A stretch of 64,000 nucleotides of DNA. Source: Citrobacter sp. FP75 (GTDB lineage: Bacteria > Pseudomonadota > Gammaproteobacteria > Enterobacterales > Enterobacteriaceae). The translations under genes and the position numbers were made by a program. The stretch is taken from NCBI RefSeq assembly GCF_018342065.1, contig NZ_JAFDOE010000001.1, positions 1,116,001 through 1,180,000 of the forward strand, read 5' to 3'. This document shows, piece by piece, positions 48,826 to 58,322 of the stretch. Each line of letters starts with the position of its first letter. Within the stretch, counting starts at the first letter, position 1. The notes under the pieces were generated by a model that searched no databases, had not been told where the DNA came from, and saw nothing but the letters and a program-made list of their open reading frames with translations.

Positions 48826-49800
48826 CTAAATCTGATGCTTTTTGAGCAATGCGCGTAGCTGGTGGTAGGTCAGACCGAGCAATTCAGCCGCCTTTTTCTG
48901 ATTGAACTTTGCCTGCTGCAGGCTGGTTTGCAAAAATTCCTTTTCTTGTTGCTGCTGAAAATCGCGCAGATCCAGCGGTAATGTTACAGATGCCTGTCCG
49001 TTTTCCTGCGCCTGAGGCTGCACGGCCTGACGTTTGAAAGGGTCAATCACGACCTCATCCAACGGAAACTCGCTGGTGCCATGGCGGTAAACGGAGCGCT
49101 CGACGACGTTTTTCAGTTCACGAATATTGCCCGGCCAACGGTAATGTAGAAGTGTCTCTCTGGCCTGTGCGCTAAAACCCGGAAACAGCGGTAAGCCGAT
49201 CTCGCGGCACATCTGAATGGCAAAATGCTCGGCCATTAACATGATGTCGCTTTGGCGCTCCCTTAACGGTGGGAGTTGCACCACATCGAAGGCCAGTCTG
49301 TCGAGCAGATCCGCGCGAAACGTGCCTTCACTGACCATCTGGGGTAGATCGGCGTTGGTTGCGCAGACCAGACGCACGTTGACCTGCAGCGGTTGGCTGC
49401 CGCCAACCCGCTCCAGCTCCCCATACTCGATCACGCGCAGTAACTTTTCCTGTACCAACATCGGGGCGGTTGCCAGTTCATCAAGAAACAGCGTCCCGCC
49501 ATCGGCGCGTTCAAAGCGTCCGGGATGGCGTTTTTGTGCGCCGGTAAAGGCGCCCGCTTCGTGACCGAACAGTTCTGAATCGAGTAAGTTTTCATTGAGC
49601 GCCGCACAGTTCAGCGAAATAAATGGCCCCTGCCAGCGCGAGGAGAGGTAATGCAGGCGGTTGGCGATCAGCTCTTTACCGGTTCCTCGTTCACCGATCA
49701 CCAGCACCGGCTTATCCAGCGGCGCCAGCTGAGAAACCTGCTCCAGTACCTCAATGAAACTGTTGGCTTCGCCGAGGAGATTGTCTTTGTATTCTGCCAT
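48826..49800 (-). CDS. pspF: Phage-shock-protein operon activator PspF
   Basis: The product has 324 residues from the ATG at 49800 (MAEYKDNLLGEANSFIEVLE), one fewer than E. coli; five codons upstream are open but do not match the family. It is a sigma-54 activator with an AAA+ domain (Walker A GERGTGKE, GAFTGA loop, Walker B GGTLFLDELA) and a C-terminal HTH (KAAELLGLTYHQLRALLKKH), and no receiver domain. PspA binds and holds it inactive. It diverges from pspA, so its own activity regulates both directions. Confidence 0.97.
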   Translation of the reverse strand: MAEYKDNLLGEANSFIEVLEQVSQLAPLDKPVLVIGERGTGKELIANRLHYLSSRWQGPFISLNCAALNENLLDSELFGHEAGAFTGAQKRHPGRFERADGGTLFLDELATAPMLVQEKLLRVIEYGELERVGGSQPLQVNVRLVCATNADLPQMVSEGTFRADLLDRLAFDVVQLPPLRERQSDIMLMAEHFAIQMCREIGLPLFPGFSAQARETLLHYRWPGNIRELKNVVERSVYRHGTSEFPLDEVVIDPFKRQAVQPQAQENGQASVTLPLDLRDFQQQQEKEFLQTSLQQAKFNQKKAAELLGLTYHQLRALLKKHQI

Positions 49801-49807
49801 GATGAAA

Positions 49808-49834
49808 TTCACCATTTGTTAGTGTTATTCACCA
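49808..49834. promoter_or_regulatory. Candidate PspF upstream activating sites
   Basis: TTCACCA occurs twice, at 49808-49814 and 49828-49834, twenty bases (two helical turns) apart, in the pspF-pspA interval about 80-100 bases upstream of the sigma-54 promoter. The position and helical phasing fit the two PspF sites known for E. coli pspA; the exact boundaries are inferred. Confidence 0.5.
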
Positions 49835-49880
49835 ATGTATCCTAAATTTGATATCAGGTAAAATTAACAATTCTTTTTAT

Positions 49881-49916
49881 AATCAATGAATTGAAAAGTT
49901 GGCATGTAATCTGCAA
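49881..49916 (+). promoter_or_regulatory. IHF site and sigma-54 promoter of pspA
   Basis: AATCAATGAATTG (49881-49893) fits the IHF consensus WATCAANNNNTTR. TTGGCATGTAATCTGCAA (49899-49916) has GG (49901-49902) and GC (49913-49914) ten bases apart, the -24/-12 spacing of sigma-54 promoters. The layout of PspF sites, IHF and sigma-54 matches E. coli pspA. Confidence 0.85.
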
Positions 49917-49919
49917 TAG

Positions 49920-50639
<720 letters not shown>

Positions 50640-50693
50640 TAATATCTGGCGGCGCCCGAACGCGCCGCCGCTCATCACCTGTAAGGAGTACTC

Positions 50694-50918
50694 ATGAGCG
50701 CGCTATTTCTGGCCATCCCGTTAACCATTTTTGTGCTGTTTGTTTTACCGATTTGGTTATGGCTGCATTACAGCAACCGTTCCAGTCGCGGCGAATTGTC
50801 GCAAAGCGAACAGCAGCGTTTAGTGGAACTCAACGCTGAAGCGCAGCGCATGCGTGAGCGTATTCAGACGCTGGAAGACATTCTGGATGCTGAACATCCT
50901 AACTGGAGGGACCGCTAA
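50694..50918 (+). CDS. pspB: Phage shock protein B
   Basis: The product has 74 residues: an N-terminal membrane span (residues 4-24) and a cytoplasmic leucine-zipper-like helix (LVELNAEAQRMRERIQTLED). It joins PspC to sense membrane stress and release PspF from PspA. AAGGAG precedes the start. The stop overlaps the pspC start (TAATG). Confidence 0.97.
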   Translation: MSALFLAIPLTIFVLFVLPIWLWLHYSNRSSRGELSQSEQQRLVELNAEAQRMRERIQTLEDILDAEHPNWRDR

Positions 50919-51277
50919 TGGGAGGCGTTAACCTGAACAAAAAATTGTGGCGTATTCCGCAGCAGGGCATGGTGAAAGGCGTCTGTGCAGGTATCGCGCA
51001 ATATCTCGACGTGCCGGTGAAGCTGGTACGGATTCTGGTGGTACTGTCGATTTTCTTTGGTCTGGCCTTTTTCACTTTCATCGCCTATATCGTACTGACC
51101 TTTGTTCTGGACCCGATGCCGGACAATGTGGCAACCGGTGAACAGCAGCCGTCCAGCGGTGAACTGTTGGATGCCGTCGACCGTGAACTGGCGGCAAGTG
51201 AAAATCGTTTGCGTGAAATGGAACGTTATGTGACGTCAGATACCTTCACATTGCGTAGCCGCTTTCGTCAATTGTGA
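50918..51277 (+). CDS. pspC: Phage shock protein C
   Basis: The product has 119 residues, as in E. coli. The PspC domain ([20 protein letters not shown]) is followed by a hydrophobic span at about residues 44-66 and a helical tail. It is the membrane stress sensor that interacts with PspB and PspA. It is followed by pspD 8 bases downstream. Confidence 0.97.
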   Translation: MGGVNLNKKLWRIPQQGMVKGVCAGIAQYLDVPVKLVRILVVLSIFFGLAFFTFIAYIVLTFVLDPMPDNVATGEQQPSSGELLDAVDRELAASENRLREMERYVTSDTFTLRSRFRQL

Positions 51278-51285
51278 GGATTGAG

Positions 51286-51516
51286 ATGAACAATCGCTGG
51301 CAACGAGCCGGGCAGAGGGTGAAGCCGGGCTTTAAAATAGCAGGCAAGCTGGTTCTTTTTACGGCACTTCGCTACGGTCCAGCGGGCGTGGCCGGATGGG
51401 CGGTAAAATCCGTCGCCCGCCGTCCGCTGAAAATGTTGCTGGCGCTGGTACTGGAACCGTTATTGAGTCGGGCAGCGGCAAAATTGTCGAAACGCTATTC
51501 CGGCAATCAATCCTGA
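51286..51516 (+). CDS. pspD: Phage shock protein D
   Basis: The product has 76 residues from the ATG at 51286 ([20 protein letters not shown]), close to the 73 of E. coli, with AGGA upstream; a GTG at 51274 is in frame but overlaps pspC. It is a small membrane-associated protein of unclear function, basic with an internal hydrophobic stretch ([14 protein letters not shown]). It ends the operon here: in E. coli pspE follows directly, but the next 164 bases contain no gene. Confidence 0.94.
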   Translation: MNNRWQRAGQRVKPGFKIAGKLVLFTALRYGPAGVAGWAVKSVARRPLKMLLALVLEPLLSRAAAKLSKRYSGNQS

Positions 51517-51643
51517 TATCCGAAACAACAAAAGCAAGCAACAATTAATCAACATTCCCTCAGTTAATTTGCGGCAGCTCACAAATACGATTTTTTGGCT
51601 GCCAAAATTCTTTTATAACCCCCCTCCAGAACACCTACCCGGA

Positions 51644-51672
51644 TTGACAGCTTATTTTCTCCAGAGTAGTCT
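51644..51672 (+). promoter_or_regulatory. ycjM promoter
   Basis: TTGACA (51644-51649) and TAGTCT (51667-51672) form a -35/-10 pair with a 17-base spacer; the predicted start is near 51679. The first operator of the pair (51681-51696) covers the +1 region, so repression by steric block is expected. It also means the ATG at 51681 is unlikely to be the ycjM start. Confidence 0.7.
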
Positions 51673-51680
51673 CTTGCTTC

Positions 51681-51696
51681 ATGGGACCGCTACCAC
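51681..51696. promoter_or_regulatory. LacI-family operator at the ycjM promoter (copy 1)
   Basis: ATGGGACCGCTACCAC contains the near-palindrome TGGGACCGCTACCA (51682-51695), with a central CG, as in LacI/GalR operators. It is identical over 16 bases to 61617-61632. From memory, YcjW, the LacI-type regulator encoded past ompG in E. coli, controls this cluster; its gene would be beyond the window. Confidence 0.8.
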
Positions 51697-51707
51697 GGAA
51701 AATTAAG

Positions 51708-53390
51708 GTGAATCACAAAATCCAAAAATGTTTGACTGAAGTCTATGGAGAAGCATTTACGCCGCTTCACTATGAAGCGCTGATTTCGCGTTTAGAAAAG
51801 TCGCAAAAATTAATTGCAAAAGCACGTAAAACGCATTGGGATGAGAGCGATGTCGTTCTGATTACCTATGCCGATCAATTTTCTGCTGCAGACAAAAAAC
51901 CACTCCCGACGTTTAATCAGTTTTACAATGAATGGCTTAAGTCGACATTTTCGCATGTCCATTTGTTACCGTTTTATCCGTGGTCATCGGATGATGGTTT
52001 TTCAGTGATTGATTACCATCAGGTTGCCGAAGAAACAGGGGACTGGGAAGATATTAAGCAATTAGGTCAATCCAGTCGTCTGATGTTTGATTTTGTTTGT
52101 AATCATATATCAGCCAAAAGTGGATGGTTTAATAATTATTTACAACAGATAGACGGTTATGAAAATTTCTTTATTGCGATGGTACCGGATACGGACCTGA
52201 GTAACGTAACGCGTCCCCGCGCATTACCTTTACTCTCACCATTTACGCTGAAAGATAATACGGTGCGTCATTTGTGGACGACGTTCAGCGACGACCAGAT
52301 TGATCTCAACTACGAGAATCCGTTGGTTTTGCTGGCAATGGTCGACGTGCTGCTGAGCTATCTTGAACAGGGTGCAGACTACGTTCGTCTGGATGCCGTT
52401 GGCTTCATGTGGAAAGAGCCTGGCACCAGCTGTATCCATCTGGAAAAAACACATCAGTTAATTAAATTATTCCGCGCGATTGCTGACTGTGCAGCACCTG
52501 GTACCGCCATCATCACAGAAACGAACGTTCCGCATAAGGATAATATTTCCTACTTTGGCAATGGACGGGATGAAGCGCACATGGTGTACCAGTTCTCGCT
52601 ACCGCCGCTGGTGCTTCATGCCGTACAACGACAGGATACAACGGTGCTGTGCCAATGGGCGCAATCACTGACGTTGCCATCCCACGAAACCACCTGGTTT
52701 AATTTTTTGGCATCACATGACGGTATAGGACTAAATCCATTACGGGGCCTGTTACCCGAAGACGAAATTTTGCAACTGGTCACGGAACTACAGCAGGAAG
52801 GTGCGCTCGTTAACTGGAAAAATAACCCTGATGGCAGTCGCAGTCCGTACGAAATTAACGTGACATATATGGATGCGCTAACACCGGGTAATAGCAGTGA
52901 TGCTGAAAGAATTGCTCGCTTTGTTCTTGCGCACGCCATTTTACTGAGTTTTCCGGGAGTGCCTGCAATTTATATCCAAAGTATTCTGGGTTCACGTAAT
53001 GATTACAAGAACGTGGAAGAACTGGGATACAATCGGGCAATTAACCGCAAAAAATATCAGATAAGACAAATAGGCACGGAACTGGCAGATGAAACCAGTT
53101 TACGTCACGCTATTTATCATGAGTTATCCCGATTAATCGTTTTGCGACGCAGTAATAAAGCCTTTCACCCTGATAGTAATTTTGATGTTAATAGTATTAC
53201 GCCGACCGTGATGCAAATTAAACGCACGGCAGAAACGGGCGAAGAAATTATCTGTTTATTTAATGTTAGTGACCAACCTCAAACCATTAAGATTGATATT
53301 GAAAATGGATTTGATTTGATTGGTGAAATTAATGTTTCGGCTGGGGAATTAACACTACACGCCTGGCAGGTTATGTGGGTTAAAAGATAA
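51708..53390 (+). CDS. ycjM: Glucosylglycerate phosphorylase YcjM (GH13_18)
   Basis: I start at the GTG at 51708 (MNHKIQKCLTEVYGEAFTPL), giving 560 residues against 559 in E. coli; the upstream ATG lies at the promoter start. It is a sucrose-phosphorylase-type GH13 barrel, with nucleophile Asp in YVRLDAVGF, acid/base Glu in ITETNVPH and the third Asp in FLASHDGIGL. It phosphorolyses glucosylglycerate to glucose 1-phosphate and glycerate. It is the first gene of the ycj cluster. Confidence 0.95.
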   Translation: MNHKIQKCLTEVYGEAFTPLHYEALISRLEKSQKLIAKARKTHWDESDVVLITYADQFSAADKKPLPTFNQFYNEWLKSTFSHVHLLPFYPWSSDDGFSVIDYHQVAEETGDWEDIKQLGQSSRLMFDFVCNHISAKSGWFNNYLQQIDGYENFFIAMVPDTDLSNVTRPRALPLLSPFTLKDNTVRHLWTTFSDDQIDLNYENPLVLLAMVDVLLSYLEQGADYVRLDAVGFMWKEPGTSCIHLEKTHQLIKLFRAIADCAAPGTAIITETNVPHKDNISYFGNGRDEAHMVYQFSLPPLVLHAVQRQDTTVLCQWAQSLTLPSHETTWFNFLASHDGIGLNPLRGLLPEDEILQLVTELQQEGALVNWKNNPDGSRSPYEINVTYMDALTPGNSSDAERIARFVLAHAILLSFPGVPAIYIQSILGSRNDYKNVEELGYNRAINRKKYQIRQIGTELADETSLRHAIYHELSRLIVLRRSNKAFHPDSNFDVNSITPTVMQIKRTAETGEEIICLFNVSDQPQTIKIDIENGFDLIGEINVSAGELTLHAWQVMWVKR

Positions 53391-53403
53391 CAAGGAATAT
53401 TTC

Positions 53404-54696
53404 ATGCTTAAAACAAAAATTGTGCTGTTATCAGCACTGGTGTCCTGCGCCTTGATATCAGGGTGCAAAGATGATGATAAATCCTCGGTCGCTATTGAAT
53501 TTATGCACTCTTCGGTAGAACAGGAGCGACAGGCGGTCATTGCGAAACTGATTGAGCGCTTTGAAAAAGAGAACCCTGGCATCACCGTCAAACAGGTGCC
53601 TGTCGAAGAGGATGCCTATAACACCAAAGTGATAACTCTGGCGCGTAGTGGTTCGCTACCTGAGGTGATTGAAACCAGCCATGACTACGCCAAAGTTATG
53701 GATAAAGAGTCGCTGATTGATCGCAACGCTGTCGATAAGGTAATCAACAGCGTGGGGGAAGGGGCTTTTTATGACGGTGTGCTGCGTATTGTGCGCACCG
53801 AAGATGGTACCGCGTGGACCGGGGTTCCGGTCAGTGCGTGGATTGGCGGGATCTGGTATCGCAAAGACGTGCTGGCAAAAGCCGGTTTGCAAGAGCCGAC
53901 AAACTGGCAGCAACTGGTGGATGTGGCACAAAAATTAAACGATCCAGCCAACAAGAAATATGGTATTGCGCTGCCAACGGCGGAAAGCGTTTTGACCGAA
54001 CAGTCTTTCTCTCAGTTCGCGCTGTCTAACCAGGCCAACGTATTTGATGGGCAGGGAAAGATAACGCTTGATACCCCAGAGATGACACAGGCGCTGCAAT
54101 ATTACCGCCAGCTCGCAATGAACACGATGCCAGGCTCTAACGACATTATGGAAGTTAAAGACGCTTTCATGAACGGTACGGCGCCGATGGCTATTTATTC
54201 CACCTACATTCTGCCTGCAATTATTAAAGAGGGTGATCCCCAAAATATTGGCTTTGTGGTGCCGACGGAAAAAACATCCGCGGTATACGGCATGCTGACA
54301 TCGCTCACTATTACTGCGGGTCAGAAAACGGAAGAGACAGAAGCGGCGGAAAAGTTTGTCACCTTTATGGAGCAGGCCGACAACATTGCTGACTGGGTCA
54401 TGATGTCTCCCGGCGCGGCCTTACCGGTGAATAAAGCCGTGGTGAATACGGCGACATGGAAAGACAACGATGTAATTAATGCGTTGGGTGAATTGCCTAA
54501 TCAGTTGATTGCCGAACTGCCAAATATTCAGGTGTTTGGTGCTGTAGGCGATAAAAACTTTACCCGCATGGGCGATGTTACCGGCTCCGGTGTTGTCAGT
54601 ACCATGGTGCATAACGTCACGGTAGGAAAAGCCGATCTTTCAACGACTATCAAGGCCAGCCAGATAAAACTGGATGACCTCGTTGAACAGCGCTGA
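53404..54696 (+). CDS. ycjN: Sugar ABC transporter substrate-binding lipoprotein YcjN
   Basis: The product has 430 residues, with a lipoprotein signal ending LISGC (Cys21) and a family-1 solute-binding fold (ERFEKENPGITVKQVPVEED; sugar-site aromatic residues in TGVPVSAWIGGIWYRKD). It should deliver a glucoside to YcjOP. It is 13 bases after ycjM and overlaps the open frame leading into ycjO. Confidence 0.94.
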   Translation: MLKTKIVLLSALVSCALISGCKDDDKSSVAIEFMHSSVEQERQAVIAKLIERFEKENPGITVKQVPVEEDAYNTKVITLARSGSLPEVIETSHDYAKVMDKESLIDRNAVDKVINSVGEGAFYDGVLRIVRTEDGTAWTGVPVSAWIGGIWYRKDVLAKAGLQEPTNWQQLVDVAQKLNDPANKKYGIALPTAESVLTEQSFSQFALSNQANVFDGQGKITLDTPEMTQALQYYRQLAMNTMPGSNDIMEVKDAFMNGTAPMAIYSTYILPAIIKEGDPQNIGFVVPTEKTSAVYGMLTSLTITAGQKTEETEAAEKFVTFMEQADNIADWVMMSPGAALPVNKAVVNTATWKDNDVINALGELPNQLIAELPNIQVFGAVGDKNFTRMGDVTGSGVVSTMVHNVTVGKADLSTTIKASQIKLDDLVEQR

Positions 54697-54716
54697 TGGG
54701 GAAGTGGAAAGCCGTG

Positions 54717-55598
54717 ATGAATAAGTTTTTTTCAGGCCGTTCTGATATGCCATTCGCCATGCTGCTGTTGGCGCCCAGTTTGCTTTTACTGGGTGGTTTA
54801 GTGGCATGGCCGATGATTTCTAACATCGAAATAAGCTTTATGCGCCTGCCGCTCAATCCACAAATTGAATCCACGTTTGTCGGTCTGAGCAACTACATCC
54901 GAATCCTGTCCGATCCCGGGTTCTGGCATTCGTTGTGGATGACGGTCTGGTATACCGCGCTGGTGGTGGCGGGAAGCACGGCGCTGGGGCTGGGCGTGGC
55001 GATGTTCTTTAACCGCGAGTTTCGCCTGCGCAAAACGGCGCGTTCACTGGTGATCCTCTCTTACGTGACGCCATCCATTTCGCTGGTGTTTGCCTGGAAG
55101 TACATGTTCAACAACGGCTACGGCATTGTGAACTACCTCGGCGTCGATCTGCTGCATCTCTACGATCAGGCGCCGCTGTGGTTCGACAATCCCGGCAGCA
55201 GTTTTGCCCTGGTCGTGTTGTTCGCCATCTGGCGCTACTTCCCGTATGCGTTTATCTCGTTTCTGGCCATTTTGCAGACGATCGACAAATCACTGTACGA
55301 AGCTGCGGAAATGGACGGCGCGAACGCCTGGCAACGGTTTCGCATCGTCACGCTGCCCGCGATTATGCCGGTGCTGGCGACCGTGGTTACGCTACGTACC
55401 ATCTGGATGTTCTACATGTTTGCCGACGTTTATCTACTGACCACCAAAGTCGATATTCTCGGGGTGTATCTCTATAAAACAGCGTTTGCATTTAACGACT
55501 TAGGTAAAGCAGCAGCGATCTCTGTGGTCCTCTTCGTCATTATTTTCGCTGTGATCCTGCTGACCAGAAAACGGGTGAACCTCAATGGCAACAAATAA
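54717..55598 (+). CDS. ycjO: Sugar ABC transporter permease YcjO
   Basis: The product has 293 residues from the ATG at 54717 (MNKFFSGRSDMPFAMLLLAP), the E. coli length, with GGAAAG upstream. It has about six spans and the EAA loop EAAEMDGANAWQRFRIVTLP. It pairs with YcjP, whose start overlaps its end by 14 bases. Confidence 0.95.
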   Translation: MNKFFSGRSDMPFAMLLLAPSLLLLGGLVAWPMISNIEISFMRLPLNPQIESTFVGLSNYIRILSDPGFWHSLWMTVWYTALVVAGSTALGLGVAMFFNREFRLRKTARSLVILSYVTPSISLVFAWKYMFNNGYGIVNYLGVDLLHLYDQAPLWFDNPGSSFALVVLFAIWRYFPYAFISFLAILQTIDKSLYEAAEMDGANAWQRFRIVTLPAIMPVLATVVTLRTIWMFYMFADVYLLTTKVDILGVYLYKTAFAFNDLGKAAAISVVLFVIIFAVILLTRKRVNLNGNK

Positions 55599-56427
55599 GC
55601 GCACGCTTGGCCGCATTGGCTTTTACTGTGGATTAGCCGTCTTTTTGGTCATCACGCTATTTCCCTTCTTTGTGATGCTGATGACCTCATTTAAAAGCGC
55701 GAAAGAGGCGATTTCGTTACATCCCACGCTGCTACCACAGCAATGGACGCTGGAACATTACATCGACATCTTTAACCCGATGATCTTCCCGTTTGTTGAT
55801 TACTTCCGTAATAGCCTGGTGGTGTCGGTAACCTCATCGGTGGTGGCCGTTTTTCTTGGGATCCTCGGCGCTTACGCCTTGTCGCGCTTGCGTTTTAAAG
55901 GACGGATGACCATCAACGCCAGCTTTTACACGGTGTACATGTTCTCCGGGATCCTGCTGGTGGTGCCATTGTTCAAAATCATTACCGCGCTCGGGATCTA
56001 TGACACCGAAATGGCGTTGATTATCACCATGGTCACCCAGACGCTACCGACGGCTGTGTTCATGCTGAAGAGTTACTTCGACACGATCCCGGATGAAATT
56101 GAAGAAGCGGCGATGATGGATGGTTTGAATCGTCTGCAAATCATCTTTCGCATTACCGTGCCGCTGGCGATGTCCGGGCTGGTTTCGGTGTTTGTTTACT
56201 GCTTTATGGTGGCATGGAATGACTATCTTTTTGCGTCGATTTTTCTCTCCAGTGCCAGCAATTTCACCTTACCGGTTGGTCTGAACGCGCTGTTCAGCAC
56301 CCCTGACTATATCTGGGGGCGCATGATGGCCGCGTCGTTAGTGACTGCATTGCCGGTCGTCATTATGTATGCACTTTCCGAACGTTTTATTAAGAGTGGT
56401 TTGACCGCAGGTGGCGTGAAAGGCTAA
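55585..56427 (+). CDS. ycjP: Sugar ABC transporter permease YcjP
   Basis: The product has 280 residues of the MalG type, with about six spans and the loop EAAMMDGLNRLQIIFRITVP. It forms the inner-membrane channel with YcjO. The gene begins inside the end of ycjO and is followed by ycjQ after 27 bases. Confidence 0.95.
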   Translation: MATNKRTLGRIGFYCGLAVFLVITLFPFFVMLMTSFKSAKEAISLHPTLLPQQWTLEHYIDIFNPMIFPFVDYFRNSLVVSVTSSVVAVFLGILGAYALSRLRFKGRMTINASFYTVYMFSGILLVVPLFKIITALGIYDTEMALIITMVTQTLPTAVFMLKSYFDTIPDEIEEAAMMDGLNRLQIIFRITVPLAMSGLVSVFVYCFMVAWNDYLFASIFLSSASNFTLPVGLNALFSTPDYIWGRMMAASLVTALPVVIMYALSERFIKSGLTAGGVKG

Positions 56428-56454
56428 GCGGCCAGTTTAATTAAGGAGTTGTAA

Positions 56455-57507
56455 ATGAAAAAGTTAGTTGCCACAGAACCGCGCGTCGCGGCATTGGTGG
56501 AATATGAAGATCGCGCGGTTGCAGCCCATGAAGTGAAAGTCCGTGTCCGCTTTGGCGCCCCAAAACATGGCACCGAAGTGGTTGATTTCCGCGCTGCCAG
56601 CCCGTTTATCGATGAAGATTTCAACGCCGAGTGGCAAATGTTTATGCCGCGTCCGGAAAGTGCGCCGCGCGGCATTGAATTTGGCAAATTCCAGCTTGGC
56701 AACATGGTGGTGGGCGATGTTATTGAATGCGGCAGCGATGTGACCGATTACGCCGTGGGCGACTCTGTTTGCGGCTACGGCCCGCTGGCTGAGACGGTTA
56801 TCTTTAACGCGGTGAACAACTACAAACTGCGCAAAATGCCGGAAGGCAGTTCGTGGAAAAATGCCGTGTGCTATGACCCGGCACAGTTCGCCATGAGCGG
56901 TGTGCGTGATGCCAATGTGCGCGTGGGCGATTTTGTGGTCATCGTGGGGTTAGGGGCGATTGGTCAGATCGCGGTGCAGCTGGCGAAGAAAGCGGGCGCG
57001 TCGGTCGTGATTGGCGTCGATCCTATTGCGCATCGCTGTGACATTGCCCGTCGTCATGGGGCGGATTTCTGTCTTAACCCGATTGGCACGGACGTGGGTA
57101 AAGAGATCAAAACGCTGACCGGCAAGCAGGGCGCAGATGTAATTATCGAAACCAGCGGGTATGCGGATGCGCTGCAATCAGCGTTACGCGGCCTGGCCTA
57201 TGGTGGAACGCTCTCCTATGTCGCGTTTGCTAAGCCTTTTGCAGAAGGCTTCAACCTGGGCCGTGAAGCGCATTTCAACAATGCCAAAATCGTCTTCTCT
57301 CGCGCCTGCAGTGAACCTAATCCTGATTATCCGCGCTGGAGCCGCAAGCGTATTGAGGAGACCTGCTGGGAACTGCTGATGAACGGTTATCTGAACTGTG
57401 AAGAGCTGATTGATCCGGTAGTGACCTTTGCCAGCAGCCCGGAAAGCTATATGCAGTATGTCGACCACCACCCGGAAAAGAGCATCAAAATGGGCGTGAC
57501 GTTTTAA
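56455..57507 (+). CDS. ycjQ: Zinc-dependent sugar 3-dehydrogenase YcjQ
   Basis: The product has 350 residues, of the medium-chain dehydrogenase fold. The Rossmann glycine loop GLGAIGQIAVQLAKKAGA is around residue 163. In E. coli YcjQ oxidises D-gulosides at C3 with NAD. TAAGGAGTT precedes the start. It lies between the transporter genes and ycjR, which epimerises the product. Confidence 0.93.
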   Translation: MKKLVATEPRVAALVEYEDRAVAAHEVKVRVRFGAPKHGTEVVDFRAASPFIDEDFNAEWQMFMPRPESAPRGIEFGKFQLGNMVVGDVIECGSDVTDYAVGDSVCGYGPLAETVIFNAVNNYKLRKMPEGSSWKNAVCYDPAQFAMSGVRDANVRVGDFVVIVGLGAIGQIAVQLAKKAGASVVIGVDPIAHRCDIARRHGADFCLNPIGTDVGKEIKTLTGKQGADVIIETSGYADALQSALRGLAYGGTLSYVAFAKPFAEGFNLGREAHFNNAKIVFSRACSEPNPDYPRWSRKRIEETCWELLMNGYLNCEELIDPVVTFASSPESYMQYVDHHPEKSIKMGVTF

Positions 57508-57523
57508 TTAAGGAATACAGAAA

Positions 57524-58312
57524 ATGAAAATTGGAACACAGAACCAGGCTTTTTTCCCCGAAAATATTCTTGAGAAATTCCGTTACATCAAAGAGATGGG
57601 GTTTGACGGTTTTGAAATTGACGGCAAATTGCTGGTCAATAATCTTGAGGAAGTTAAAGCGGCTATCAAAGAAACGGGTCTGCCCGTGACCACAGCCTGC
57701 GGTGGTTACGACGGTTGGATCGGTGATTTTATTGAAGAGCGCCGCCTGAACGGTTTACAGCAGATCACCCGCATCCTGGAAGCACTGGCGGAAGTGGGTG
57801 GTAAAGGCATTGTTGTTCCGGCTGCATGGGGCATGTTTACCTTTCGCTTACCGCCGATGACCTCGCCGCGTAGCCTGGAAGGCGATCGCAAAATGGTAAG
57901 TGATTCGCTGATATATCTCGATAAAGTAGCAGAACGCACCGGAACGGTGGTGTATCTGGAGCCGCTCAACCGCTATCAGGACCATATGATTAATACCCTG
58001 GCTGATGCCCGGCGTTATATCGTGGAAAACAACCTGAAGCATGTGCAAATCATCGGTGATTTTTACCATATGAACATCGAAGAAGATGATATAGCACAGG
58101 CACTGCACGATAACCGCGATCTGCTGGGGCATGTGCATATCGCCGATAATCATCGCTACCAGCCAGGGACCGGTACGCTGAATTTTGCCGCGCTGTTTGA
58201 CCAACTGCGTGAAGATAATTACCAGGGATACGTGGTGTACGAAGGGCGCGTACGGGCAGAGAACCTGCCGGATGCTTACCGTCGGTCGCTGGCCTGGCTG
58301 CGAACCTGTTAA
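57524..58312 (+). CDS. ycjR: 3-dehydroglycoside epimerase YcjR
   Basis: The product has 262 residues, a TIM barrel of the xylose-isomerase-like/AP-endonuclease family (EMGFDGFEIDGKLL, VYLEPLNRYQDHM, FYHMNIEEDDIAQ, GHVHIADNHRY). The Glu and His in these stretches are the usual metal ligands. The E. coli enzyme epimerises 3-dehydro-D-gulosides at C4. It works with YcjQ and YcjS. Confidence 0.93.
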   Translation: MKIGTQNQAFFPENILEKFRYIKEMGFDGFEIDGKLLVNNLEEVKAAIKETGLPVTTACGGYDGWIGDFIEERRLNGLQQITRILEALAEVGGKGIVVPAAWGMFTFRLPPMTSPRSLEGDRKMVSDSLIYLDKVAERTGTVVYLEPLNRYQDHMINTLADARRYIVENNLKHVQIIGDFYHMNIEEDDIAQALHDNRDLLGHVHIADNHRYQPGTGTLNFAALFDQLREDNYQGYVVYEGRVRAENLPDAYRRSLAWLRTC

Positions 58313-58322
58313 GAGGATTTCC

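Noticed and set aside
51681-51707. ATG at 51681 as the start of ycjM.
   Set aside because: It lies at the predicted transcription start and inside the operator, with no ribosome site, and would add nine residues not seen in E. coli YcjM.
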